Part shown: piece after piece, positions 41,653 to 53,220 of the stretch
How the letters are laid out: each line of letters begins with the position of its first letter
How positions within the stretch are numbered: position 1 is the first letter of the stretch
Assembly: GCA_032622095.1 (NCBI GenBank)
Contig: CP136062.1
Span: forward strand, 136,126,960-136,190,959
From: Siphonodentalium dalli
Lineage: Eukaryota > Mollusca > Scaphopoda > Gadilida > Siphonodentaliidae
DNA length: 64,000 bases
Direction: 5' to 3'
Notes under the pieces: model-generated
Told to the model about the DNA's origin: nothing
Databases searched by the model: none
The model's input: the letters and a program-made list of their open reading frames with translations, nothing else
Program-made: the position numbers and the translations under genes

Positions 41653-43680
41653 TCCACAACTCATGATACAGAGGAGTTACGACTAAGTACAGCTATTCCT
41701 AGTCATAAATTACACATGGCCAAAAATATTGTTTCGCAAAAATAACGAATATCTGATTCAATCATTGAACTGTGAGATTTTGAACAGCTTTTCACGATCT
41801 CTCAGATTAAACACAACGCGTACAGTAATATAGATATTCAATCGACCAATTGAGGATAGTTGACCGAGGCTCGATAAGTGATGGATGTGTGATACACCAA
41901 AACTAATTGACGGAGTGTCGGAAGTTGAAGTTACATATCGAAGAAATTTACACCCTATGCATTGTGATATGGTTCTGACATTACAGCTACAGAACTTTAG
42001 AATAATTTGATGACGTAGCAGCCTAAACATAATCGTAACAATTTGACAGATAGGATATACAATTTGCCAGCCAGTGAGCAGTTGTTTGCCTTCACCTTCA
42101 TATAACCACCCTTATAGCTCTGAACCATATGTCATCACTCAACTAATAACAGATTTCACTTGGAATTACATCTATTAAACATACTCTCATATACTCTGGA
42201 TATTGGATGTTCACAAGGTAATTTATTGATATCATTATATTACATGCAACCATTGCAATAAAATCTTCATATTTTCAAAACAGGACATCACACCTAATTA
42301 ATGGTATAAAACTCAAACAAATGAAAGTGTCAATGACAATTATTTTTATTTTTTTTATTTATTTTTTTATTTATTATTATTTTAAAAAGTTAAAAAAAAA
42401 CATTTATAATTTTTTTGGGTTTAATTGAGCAAGGAGTTCAATCTAAAAAAATCTAATTTTACGATCTGTATTTTGGGTCGAGAAACTCACATAGCAAATT
42501 TGGTTCCGAGCGGATAGAAAATGTTTGAGTTATCGCATTATGCGTAAAGTGTCTATGCACGGACAGACGGACATACATACGGACGGACGAATGACGAGTA
42601 GTCAATCCGGACGTCGACACTACTATGGTATGGGTACATATAAAAATAGAACATTTTACACTGCTATAATTACACATACATTCGCTTAATTGTGTCCGTC
42701 TGATTGGTCAAGGCGCTTAGATACGCTTGTTAGCGACAATATTTCGTCCCAGACGCAGGTGAAACACTACGATGCTATCTGTCTGTAACATGCCCTGCTC
42801 TATAATATTGCAGACTCAATAAGTGACAATATTAACATGATTTGTTGCATACAAATTGGGGTAATGGTGTTCTAGTCAAGCTATGGCATGTTTTGATTAC
42901 TGCTGCAATGATGATCTATAGAATTGGACTTTGCTTCCATCTTCTTGCAGCGATCAGTGTCGGCTAGATTGGTATGAATTAATGCCCATACTCACTGCGA
43001 AATATGGATATGTAAGGCCATCCAAAGATAATTAATTGTATTTTAAGCAACCAATTTTTCAGATGAGTGAGGCAGGGAGAATTATATTTTTATTTCCCCA
43101 ACTATTAGGATGGCCGATGGCTTGAATATGCTTACATGAAGCTACAATTAATATACGAGAGTTTTACGTTGAATTTCCATATAACTCAAAACAAATCAAA
43201 AATCAAAACTCTGAACCATGCAATTGTGATAATGCAACAAAAAAAATGGCCATATAATTTCGTTTTGCACAAATTGAGACCAATGACTCGACAATGAGTC
43301 TTTCAAAAATCAATGAGGGATTTCTTGAGAAATTAACAAATAATTGATTTTGGATCCCCTAAATACAAGTTTGATCATATATATTAATCATAAAGCGTTA
43401 CTGCTGTTATATCCCTTATGGTATACAGATTGGTTGTTTAGTCAGCCCTTTCTTTGCTAAATGGATTCTTCCATTAGTAGTAACATTGTGTATATACATT
43501 GGGATGATCTACTATTCATCTGGAGGGTCTTCGTGAAATGTAAACAATGCCTAAGGGAACTACTACTCATCAAAAAGTATTTAGTACAGAAAGTGTTAAA
43601 GACACGTGGTGATTTTGAGTCTCAAATTATACCTAGCACTTCTCGCTTTTGTCACATTCCTACACAATGATCCAGACATG
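41653..43680. other. Intron-like spacer with minor repeats
   Basis: 42335-42420 is a T/A-rich low-complexity tract. 42440-42640 looks like an end fragment of a mollusc-type repeat with a GGACGGAC-rich segment and 'gtcaatccgg'. No gene is evident. Confidence 0.45.
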
Positions 43681-44087
43681 TGTAGTGGTGTGTATTGTGT
43701 CGCGCTCGCTATGTTTACCTATGTTGAGAATGATGATATGACTTATATCGAGAATTCAGATTCAGGCCAAATGGCATCCATCTGTTGACAAACCAGACAA
43801 TGAGCGTCGTTCCTCACGTATCAGAAAAGCGTCTGTCTTGCTAAAAGATTATGTGACATGAGGTTTCAAAGTAGAAAGGGCATTTTAATTGTTAATACAT
43901 TAAGATAGGTTCAAAGTTCTGTACTTTTATTTTTTAGTTCTTGTAAGGGAGATGTAGTGGTATGTATTGTGTTGTGCTCGCGGTGTTTGCCTATGTTTAT
44001 ATATCTCATGTGCTAGATAAAACGTGTTGCACTAAACATCGTCTCGTCTACCTTTATCCACATATATCTAGTAAAGGTAACACTACA
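43681..44087 (+). mobile_element. Collapsed LTR retrotransposon relic
   Basis: 43953-44087 is an LTR-like 135-bp block (TGTAGTGG...CACTACA) preceded by a purine tract, AAGGGAGA. 43681-43725 repeats the first 45 bp of it with five substitutions and so is the start of a 5' LTR. Between them a short frame ends RRSSRIRKASVLLKDYV and a stop, like the C-terminal tail of a Ty3/Gypsy- or copia-type integrase. Almost all of the interior, and most of the 5' LTR, are deleted. The flanking ACATG/ACAAG may be a degenerate 5-bp duplication. Confidence 0.65.
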
Positions 44088-44455
44088 ACAAGTACATGAA
44101 TATGTGAACTAATTGTATACGGACTATATATTACTATATTCCATGCAAGGACATACTTCAGGAGGTCATAGAAATTAACACTTCTGAACCAAAAAAGGGG
44201 GACCCTGTACCATCCAGCTACTTTTTGCACAAAGATAGCAATAAGAAAACTTAATTTCAGCGTTATGTTGATGTGCTATGCAGCTGAGTGATGACGAATA
44301 GTTATGCGCATAGGTAACTGCAAGTTATATATATGTATATATGATTTGAGGTTTAAACGGGAAATAGCTCCATGGACTGCATAATTACGTAGAAAAGACA
44401 GTTTAAGTTACCCATCAAATGACTGGAGCTTCCTGAAATTTTGCGAAAACCCTGT

Positions 44456-44616
44456 GCCAATTGCATTCTCTTATATATGTGCTTCTTCCATAGGGAGCAT
44501 CGCATATATAAGAGAATGCATTGGCTTAACAATATTTACCATCATCATGTAAGCCATGCATTCTCTTATATATGCGAGGCTCCAATATACTCGCATATAT
44601 AAGAAAATGCAATGGC
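44456..44616. repeat. Two adjacent stem-loops (70 and 64 nt)
   Basis: 44456-44525 and 44553-44616 each fold with stems of about 25 bp built on the same word, GCATTCTCTTATATATG, in alternating orientation. The loops differ. They sit in the last intron of the minus-strand gene, 120 bp from the membrane exon. They may be a MITE remnant or a pair of pre-miRNA-like hairpins; sequence alone cannot say. Confidence 0.7.
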
Positions 44617-44732
44617 ACATGATCTTTAATGCTGCACCAGTGTGGATCCCATAATGAAATGGTTTGTGGTTGACAGCTCATATTGACGAGCTTACCCAGA
44701 TACACGAATCAGTTTATATAACCCGTACTTAC

Positions 44733-44814
44733 CATGAAATATATCGCACTAGTGATGAGGTAGCACATTCCGCCCAGCATAGTGGCGAGGATGAAACAAC
44801 ATGGGACGCTGATT
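44733..44814 (-). CDS. Predicted internal exon encoding a transmembrane helix
   Basis: 82 bp between a canonical acceptor (ACTACCTTCCAG) and a strong donor (G|GTAAGT). One leading base completes a codon; then 27 codons encode ISVPCCFILATMLGGMCY followed by LITSAIYFM, a hydrophobic span of membrane-helix length. It ends in phase 0, matching the exon at 41169-41321. Its one-base start matches the two-base end of the exon at 56216-56433. Together these give a roughly 150-residue single-pass protein. The gene spans 15 kb because intron 1 is filled with mobile elements. Confidence 0.55.
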
Positions 44815-44879
44815 CTGGAAGGTAGTAAACAAGACAGACAATGGCCGTTGAGTCGCTCACCTGACGTAAAGACTGATTA

Positions 44880-45170
44880 GTTGATCGATTGGTTGATTTA
44901 TGTTTAATGTCGCTTTCGGCAACTAAGGTCATATCACGACATTGCCATTTTTAGTGGTGGAGGAAATCCGCACACTTATGGCTAATTTAACAGTGATAAA
45001 TTCTTCGACCATGTGCGGCAAACCACTGGCCATCAGCGAGTAATTAGCAACTCCACCAGATAACGATTTCGAGGTACAAAGTCCATGATGGAAATATGTG
45101 GATTTGAACCCTCACCTGAGGGCGAATCGGCTTGGAGTTGGACCCCTAACAGACTGAGCTACCTGGGTCA
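44880..45170 (-). mobile_element. tRNA-derived SINE, minus strand
   Basis: The head lies at 45097-45170. On the minus strand the A box is TAGCTCAGTCTGTTAGGGG (45163-45145) and the B box is GGGTTCAAATCC (45111-45100). The body extends leftward through 'atgtcgctttcggcaacta' to about 44880. The tRNA-like part is close to a Lys-type tRNA head but is attached to an unrelated body, as in SINEs. It lies in intron 1 of the minus-strand gene, near exon 2. Confidence 0.75.
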
Positions 45171-45189
45171 TCGTTGAGAGGGTGTATCC

Positions 45190-45324
45190 ACCCTGAAAAT
45201 TCTAACTACACACCCCTGACCAAACTCCACCCCCTCCTAACCAGACAATCAGACCACAGTCCTAAGTTCGCGAAATTCATTTTACACATCCCCCTTTGGG
45301 TTTGAATTTTTCAACTGGTGGATC

Positions 45325-45353
<29 letters not shown>
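45190..45353. repeat. 'ttccaac'-family fragment ending in a 29-G run
   Basis: 45190-45320 resembles 60240-60320 ('aagttcgcgaaat', 'ccccctttggg', 'tttgaatttttcaact'). It is followed by 29 consecutive G residues (45325-45353), which can form quadruplex structure and is prone to assembly error. Confidence 0.6.
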
Positions 45354-45357
<4 letters not shown>

Positions 45358-45606
45358 ATCTCATATCTCTGCCCCTATTGAACCAAATATACATGTATGA
45401 GATCATTTTATCTAGTAATTTCAAAGGATGTATTTTAGGAGTTGAAGAGAACTCATTTTCCTAAAAGTTAGTTACACAATTTAGGAAAGTGTTATCATCA
45501 TGACACCACTGATAAATTTTTCTTGAAATTATCAGCATAAATAAATTAATTAAGTTCTTCAAAATCCACGATCAACCAGCATTTCATATCGGAAATAGTG
45601 TACATA

Positions 45607-46029
45607 TCTATATATAAAAGAGTAAGATCTGTCTGTCCGTCTGTTTGTTCGGATTTTTCTCCCAGACTGCTTGTCCGATTTCAACCAAATTTGGAGTGAT
45701 GACTCGGGAAAATTTAATTAAATTAAATAAATTGAAAAAACACGCAAATTAAAATAAGCTCACTATGGGCATATTGGGTGAATTTTTAGGTTCAATATGA
45801 ACCTATTTGCAGAAAAGATGTATGTTCTTTATATATATGTTGTCACAGTGGCCCGCTACATCCAACAGAATAACGGGTATAAGTCCACTATGGGCTTGGC
45901 TTATTTCAGAATCGAATATGAATATGTGAATATTTAGGTCCAAATGTGCGCGAAGCGCACACGGAGGCCAGCATGCATTAATGCACAAATGGGGCGCAGC
46001 CCCCTCCAAAGGGAGCCTGTTTCAGCTAG
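45607..46029 (+). mobile_element. Helitron-like non-autonomous element, plus strand
   Basis: It starts TCTATATATAAAAGAG after an A (45606) and ends CTAG before a T (46030). Near the 3' end are two hairpins, GTGCGCGAAGCGCAC (45946-45960) and GGGGCGCAGCCCC (45991-46003). It is the same family as 1888-3047, in opposite orientation and without the nested insert. The frame on the minus strand at 45803-46009 is only a reflection of the hairpins. Non-coding. Confidence 0.8.
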
Positions 46030-46469
46030 TTGCTGTCTTGTATAACTCCAATCGGTCACATACAAATATCGTAACTTGGGACTATCAGTATCAGAATCAG
46101 AACTGGCACAGCACTACAGCGCGTTACAGGCCCATGTGAGCAGTACCATGAACGGAACTGTCAGCAAGAGATTGTCTCTAACAAATATGACCCCATTCGG
46201 TCTTGCTGTAATGGAGAAGAAAACCTTTTAAGAATTGCTAATGCTAAGGATGGAAAGAGTTATGTGCCTGGTCCCACCCCTATTTGACCGGGTAACTCCA
46301 TTTGAACAAATTTGAATCCCAGTAACACATTGACCCTCCGTACCAAATATAAGCTAAAGAGGCCTTCAGTGGTGGTCCTTCATTCAGAAGAAGTCATTTT
46401 AAGAATTACTAGGGAAAGACACATTCTGTCCTGGTTCTGCCACTCCTTGATCTGGTGACCCCATTTAAA

Positions 46470-47260
46470 CAAATCTGAATTCCAGTCACGTTTTGGGTAC
46501 AAAACCGAAAAATTGATCCGGTCTGGTCAATTTCCTATTGAATATGCAGTTTAGTTAGTCAGAATAATGAATGCAGAATGAATTTTAGCCGACAAAAGAC
46601 TGTAATAAATAAAAGGTCGCAGACCACGTGTCCCCCGAAAAGGTGGCTTTTTTAGTAAGGATAGTTTTTTTTTAACTCTGTCAAATTTCATTGGATGGTG
46701 ACCATATTCAAACTTGGACTTTGTCTTCTGAGATTTTAAACACGTACCAAATATCAAGAGATTCAGTTAAATTTAAAAAAAAGCAGATAACTAAAAGTAA
46801 AGTTATCATATGGAAACAAAAATAATCGGCAAATTTTAAGTCATCAAGGACCATAACTCCGGCAAAAATGAGCGTACCAAACCCAAATTTGAACTGTATA
46901 TATCTTGAATTATCTTCATGTGGTTAACTCAGTCAAAATTCATCGGACCATGACCAAATTCAAACTTGGTCTTTGTCTTCTGAGATTTGAATCACGTACC
47001 AAATATCAAGAGATTCAGTTTTCAATTTAAAAACAATTAGTTTACAAAAACTAAAGTTATCATCCGGAAACCAAAATAATCAGCAAATTCTATGTCGACA
47101 ATGACTATAACTCCGGCAAAGATGGGCAGACCGAACCCATATTTGAATATGACCTGTATTTGTAACTGATAACCTCATTTGGTTCAGATCCGATCACACA
47201 ATCTAAAGTTTTCATCCGGAAACTTTTCGGATGGACGGACAGACAACGGCTATAATTTTT
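46470..47260. repeat. Tandem repeat element, ~251-bp units
   Basis: 'aacttgg-ctttgtcttctga' recurs at 46711 and 46962, with 'ccaaatatcaagagattcag', 'aagttatcat--ggaaac' and 'ataactccggcaaa' following in each. The last unit runs into a GGACGGACAGACAACGG tail at 47232. This is the family of 'ataactc' repeats seen in molluscs, related in wording to 54662-56194. Confidence 0.65.
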
Positions 47261-47269
47261 TTTTAAAGA

Positions 47270-48195
47270 TTACATGCTGATGTGCATAATGCGTGGCAGT
47301 CAATGATCTGACCAGTGTAGTGAGCGGACAGAACTTTGTCATGTATTTTGGTAAAATAGCAGCACTCAGCCAAATGAAAATGCAACTAATCATGAAACGC
47401 GAGCAATTTTCAAAATCTAATTTGAATGGCCAAATAATTGAGAATTTAGGGATAACTCACATTAGGTAAAAGATGAATCGTATGTAGTAATTCTTTGTGA
47501 GCAATCCACATTTATTGTGTATCTTTGATATGTATTTCTGGAATCTACATGGAAGGAAATGAAAATATTACAAATATGCAGGTAGAAATGTTCGACTTGT
47601 GAAATGTGAAAACCTGATGGAAAACTACTACCAAACAAACTATTTGGTTGTTTCACAGATATATATATGGTGGATCAACAATGATATATATCGGGGTTTT
47701 CTGAGTCTAAAGTGTGATCAACAGCAGGATTTTTTTTTTAATTTTCATCAACACATCATGCGATAACTTCTAAATAGGAAGGGACTGCATTTGCATTCAC
47801 ATTTGCATTGACACCAATACCATGCTATAATATGAACCATGTCTCAATTTACAAATTTCAACCGTTTAGTGGAGATATTTGATGATGTTCCCCCTACCCC
47901 AAAATTAGTGACTTTTTTATTAAATTATCAAAAACATATTTTTCAGGAATATTTGATCACCTATGTATGTTTTCATTCATTCATTTATTATAGTGACGTT
48001 ATGTTAACAAACATCCGGTCCATAGGGCCTATAAGTCACTTGGTACACAAATACAATATTATTATTAATGCATCTTTTGGCTATTTAGATAGTTTTTATT
48101 GTCTGATTGAATATGCCTGAGATATAAACCGAGCAGTATGTACAGCACAATTATTTAAACAATTGTATTAGTGAAGCGGATGGAACCGATTTCAG
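47270..48195. other. No recognisable feature
   Basis: AT-rich. The frames at 47462-48120 lack motifs. Confidence 0.45.
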
Positions 48196-51100
48196 AAAGT
48201 TTAGTCCATCGGGACCACACACAAGCTTGTGATACATCATTGTGAAGGTTATGACATTCCGCATCGGGTAGGACCTGGTGTGAAATATACAGATGATGCA
48301 AAAGATGGTTTTTAGCTGATTAAGTGCCAAAATTCAGCAAAAATCCCTGTTTTTGTAAAATTCGGCAAAACGAGAAATAAAAGTATAGAAACGCAAACAT
48401 TTTGCGCTAAAATATTGTAGTCTACATACCTCTAGATATTTACTATGATAGTGGTACGATTTCTCTGATATAAAGAAGATTTGTTTTAGATTTATTGTAA
48501 AAATAGACAAAACAGCGCAATTTTTCAATTGTTTTGCCTCACTTAATGGGCGATAGATCAATATTGTTTTGACCAAGGATATCATATATAGTCTAGAAAA
48601 GTGCGGATATATATACTGCATACGACAGTATGCTGAATATGTCATCACATTTAACACGTGATGTGTTATGTAAGATTATTTCAACCCTCACCCCAAAATT
48701 CAGCAAAAAGTCACTGTTTTAGGGAAATTCGGCATAAATGAATACAAAAGCACAGGTATTCGGGATATGTTTGTGCTACGATATAGCAGGTTATACACTT
48801 ACAAATACAAAGTAAAGAAATGCCATGATTGCGGTATTAGATGTGAAAATTTCTTAAATTTACGTGGAAAATAGACAAAAAATAATTCATTTTAAGTTGT
48901 TTCGCCCCTCTTAATAGGCGATTATTCAGTATTGCATTGAATGGAGATCCCGTATATAATATAGAAACTTGTGGAAATATATACTGCATATGACTGTAAG
49001 ATAAGGATGTCATTATTTGCCATAGATGCTATGTGGTGGTAGATTGTGTCACCCCCACCCCAAAATTCAGAAGAAAAACAATCAGTTTTAGAATTTTCGG
49101 TATGGCATAGCACAACTCCGCTTATTTTGTGCTATTATATTGCAGTCTACCCACTTCGAGATATACATTATGATATCGTCATGGTATCATTTACAGATGG
49201 CAACATTTCAGAGTTTTCTGATGAAAGTAGACTGAAAATCGTGAAATATAAACTTGTTTTGCCCCTCTACATGGGCGATAATTCAATTCCATTTTGAACA
49301 ATAATCCAGGACAAACTCTCAAGAGTTGACGAGACACATAACGCATATGAATGTTTTCGGATTGTATCATCTTCTGTCGCATTTGTTTGGTTACGTTATT
49401 GCACCCATCGCCCCAACAATACAATACATTGCAAGCTGAGACAAACACGGAATATTCCTATACACATTTATGCATTATACACTTACCTTATCAAGCTGAG
49501 GCGTTTGATAGTTACTTGAGTTGAAGAAATTACATCATTGTATATGTTTACTTCGCATAATATAGCTTCACAGTTGTATAAGATTATACGTATTGGGAGG
49601 TTTAGTTATTGTTAATAACCAGGTTCAGCCACAGTACATGTAACTTGTAACGTGTGTTGCCATTACCAACGAAATCACCTGACTCGCATGACCATTCCGC
49701 TCACACGTACACAATCAAACAACCGTTTAGACGTTTTGTGTCAAATGTGCAGAATTGCGAAATGTGTATCAGAGGGGTGTCCAATTTTTATATCAATCGA
49801 CGAACCTGTGCTTAGTGAACTTTTGTTAAATTCTTCAGCAGTGGTGACCACGCCGTTACTTTTCCCAAATGGGTTGTTGGTACGAACTACTATTATAGTA
49901 GTACTATACATATAATAATTACAAGTATAGCTTATAGTAGGCGTATGTGTATCGTACGGTCTAAATACGACTGCGAGTCCATTTGGGAGAAAATAGTGCC
50001 GTTCATTGCATTCAATCTTCTTGCCACACGCAGCATTGTGATATAGTTATGTTTGTATTTAATTCTGTTGTTTACATGATAAATATTGTTAGTTGTACAC
50101 TAGATGAATGCGTGCAAAACTCGTGTGCCCATACTCTTGGGTTTCTCGAATCCGTAATCGTAACTACAACTATTGAAAATCGACAACTGATAGAAAGAAC
50201 ATATATTCTAGTGATGTACCTGTAGCACCATATGCGTAATTTATGCGTGAAATAGGTTATTATGCGTAAGCTGTCAAGTGCCAACACAGCAAATAATAAT
50301 TTACGGTAGGCATGCATTGTAATGCATTGCACTAAATACCACCCGAACCGAAATTTTTCTAGAAATCGGTGAAAAACGGAAACAATTTGTGACAACATAT
50401 AGCTATGGTGGCACAAGATCATGGTTAGATCACCAAGCACACTTTGAAATTTGTTCCAATATAAATGGATTGGAAATTGATGACATGGGCGCATCCTTGA
50501 GAGGATTGGCGCAAGGAACACTCGGTGACCTACTCCCAAGACGAGAAGAAGACTACAAAGTTCTTGTTGGTGCGATAGAAGGCCGATTTGCTGCCAAAAC
50601 CAGACTAACCAGATCTAACAATTGCGTGCACGACGACAAAGGGCAGGGGGGAAGTTACCGACGTCTGACCAATATGTTATATCATACTGCAACACATGAA
50701 TTGAGAGACACCTTGGCAAAGGACCAATTCATTGGTGGTTTGTATGATCCAGATATACGGCTCATGGTACAACACGCACAGCTGGGTTCTCTTGGTGAGA
50801 GCATAAGACATGCAGTTGAATTGGAGGCTTTTGCCAAGTCTGAAAAACATAGGGCTAAACACTATGCTAGGGCAGTAAATGAAGCAGACCCAACACAAAG
50901 CAAAAATATAGAGTTTGAAGAACTCAAAAAGATAAGAGATGAACTGAAGCCCCAAACTGGTTCTAATGGGAAAACTCAAAATAGCTCACAACCGTCCCAG
51001 ACATCACAGTCCATCTCTGAGATGAAGGAGATAAAACAAATATTGACTGATGTGAAGAGGTGTAAAGGGGAGATTAACAAAGAATGACAAACTTGGAGAA

Positions 51101-52117
51101 CCAAAACAAGCAGAAAAAGAGTAACACAAATGAGTCCTGGGCGGACTGTCGTGACGATAGACAGTGTAGACATAATTATATTGATAATACTGCTTTTGTA
51201 TTCTGCCATAACGAAATTTCTAAAACTTATTTTGTTTCTTCTGAATTTTGGGGTGGGGTGACACAATCTACCACAACATAGCATCTATGGCAAAGAATGA
51301 CATCCTTATCTTACAAACATATGCAGTATATATTTCCACAAGTTTCTATATTATATACGGGATCTCCATTCAATGCAATACTGAATAATCGCCTATTAAG
51401 AGGGGCGAAACAACTTAAAATGAATTATTTTTTGTCTATTTTCCACGTAAATTTAAGAAATTTTCACATCTAATACCGCAATCATGGCATTTCATTACTT
51501 TGTATTTGTAAGTGTGTAACCTGCTATATCGTAGCACAAACATATCCCGAATACCTGTGCTTTTGTATTCATTTGTGCCGAATTTCCCTAAAACAGTGAC
51601 TTTTTGCTGAATTTTGGGGTGAGGGTTGAAATAATCTTACATAACACATCACGTGTTAAATATGATGGCATATTCAGCATACTGTCGTATGCGGTATATA
51701 TATCCGCACTTTTCTAGACTATATACGATACCCTTGGTCAAAACAATATTGATCTATCGCCCATTAAGTGAGGCAAATAAATGAAAAATTGCGCTGTTTT
51801 GTCTATTTTTACAATAAATCTAAAAACAATCTTCCTTATATCAGAGAAATCGTATCACTATCATATATAGTAAATATCTACAGGTATATAGACTACAATA
51901 TTTTAGCGCAAAATGTTCGCGTTTCTATACTTTTATTTCTCATTTTGCCGAATTTTACAAAAACAGGGATTTTTGCTTAATTTTGGCACTTAATCAGCTA
52001 AAAATCATCTTTTGCATCATCTGTATATTTCACACCGGGTCCTACCCGATGCGGAATGTCATAACCTTCAAAATGATGTATCACAAGCCCGTGTATGGTG
52101 CCGATGGACTTAAACTC
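48196..52117. mobile_element. Large inverted-repeat element enclosing a Gag-like frame
   Basis: The left arm (48196 to about 49110) and right arm (about 51210-52117) are diverged inverted copies of roughly 900 bp. The arm ends carry TTAGTCCATCGGGACC and its complement. Each arm consists of ~366-bp units: 'ccaaaattcag' recurs at 48327, 48693 and 49060, with 'ttaataggcgat' later in each unit. The 2.1-kb core contains the Gag-like frame at 50323-51087. No target duplication could be fixed, and no transposase is seen. It is built like a Foldback element. It lies inside the long first intron of the minus-strand gene. Confidence 0.7.
50323..51087 (+). CDS. Ty3/Gypsy-type Gag-like frame, isolated
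   Basis: A frame open from the stop at 50320-50322 to TGA at 51085-51087, without an early ATG; conserved sequence starts near 50389. It reads GGTRSWLDHQAHFEIC, then LRGLAQGTLGDLL, RFAAK, DQFIGGLYDPDIRLMV and ELEAFAKSEKH. That is the usual order of a Ty3/Gypsy capsid domain (W-x-H-F, L-G-A, RF, FI-GL, E-A). It has about 230 codons, ends in a polar Lys/Glu-rich tail and lacks a zinc knuckle. No protease or pol follows. It may be a captured fragment of a retroelement. It stays open while everything around it is decayed, which is unusual. Confidence 0.6.
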   Translation, partial: CIALNTTRTEIFLEIGEKRKQFVTTYSYGGTRSWLDHQAHFEICSNINGLEIDDMGASLRGLAQGTLGDLLPRREEDYKVLVGAIEGRFAAKTRLTRSNNCVHDDKGQGGSYRRLTNMLYHTATHELRDTLAKDQFIGGLYDPDIRLMVQHAQLGSLGESIRHAVELEAFAKSEKHRAKHYARAVNEADPTQSKNIEFEELKKIRDELKPQTGSNGKTQNSSQPSQTSQSISEMKEIKQILTDVKRCKGEINKE

Positions 52118-52625
52118 CTACTTCTAGTGAGCTTTTTGAGTTTGTCCGCTCTACTATATGTGCCATTGGCTATATTTGAGTGGAAATGCAAACATTTGGA
52201 ACATATACGTGCCTAATTTGTTCGAAAATTTTCCATTTTTAGATTGTTTTCCCAATCACAAATGCATTCAAATTAAAAAAAAATTGCAGCCGACATGAAC
52301 AATAGAAGAAATGGAAATGAACATTAGATGAGATAAAATGAAGTCATTTCAGGCAAAAATATGGCCAAACATTCAAAATGGCTGCCAACATGGTAGCCAA
52401 AATATGTACAAATGGTGAATATTTGTCATAGCTCGCCTACATATCATCACTGTCACCTTAGCGATCGCTCTTATATATATCGTCTTTGTTCCATCATATA
52501 AATGTCTGCTGTGAAATATTATATCAGTGTTAACGTTAACTGGTTGCGTGAACTTGATATAAGATGGATCCAATCTCGATTATCTGGTCTCTGTTTATGT
52601 TGTTGTTGATAATGTGTTAAGTTAA

Positions 52626-53094
52626 AGGTACTCAACCCGTAAAGAGGGTCCCCATCTCAACAGATTCCAACAACAACAATCCGATCAGAGGGTCCTATAT
52701 TACTATTTCTTTGGCTTTGGGGGTAAAAAATATTTGATTCGAGTCGAGGAACCCATCAAACAAAGCTCAGAGTTATTAGATATTGATTTTTGAAAATTCT
52801 TATGTTCTCGAGATGAGTACTTATAACTGCCGTCAATTTGGTAACATGCTCGAGATTTTACGCCAAAATTCTATTCAAACAGACAAGGATGGATAACTCT
52901 ATAATCAAGTGGTAATAATTGACTACGTACTGGGCCAGGAAGAATTCCCGATAATGAAAAATAATAGATTTCTAAAATCGATATCTAACAAATCTGAGCT
53001 TTGATGGGTGACTTCCTCTACTCGAATCAAATATTTTTGACCCCCGAAGCCATTGAAATAGTAATTGAGAGGAGTTTTATCGGGTTGAGTACCT
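52626..53094. mobile_element. TTAA-flanked MITE
   Basis: TTAA (52622-52625), AGGTACTCAACCCG, then a body matching the complement of 18106-18585 ('ccatctcaac-gattccaac'), ending CGGGTTGAGTACCT and TTAA (53095-53098). It is in reverse orientation relative to the copy at 18106. Confidence 0.85.
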
Positions 53095-53167
53095 TTAATA
53101 AATTTCTGGGAAATCTATTGAAATCTATTGAAATCTATTTATACCATAAGTAATGGCTAGAGCACAA

Positions 53168-53220
53168 GAATTGTTCTTTACCAGAGTCGAAGACGAGATT
53201 TATTCTGGTAAAGAACTATT
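53168..53220. repeat. Short stem-loop
   Basis: GTTCTTTACCAGA and its complement TCTGGTAAAGAAC flank an 18-nt loop. It is preceded by three copies of 'gaaatctatt' (53110-53142). Role unknown. Confidence 0.65.

Noticed and set aside
48196-52117. LTR retrotransposon with Gag at 50389
   Set aside because: The flanking long repeats are inverted, not direct, and no primer-binding site or purine tract is seen.
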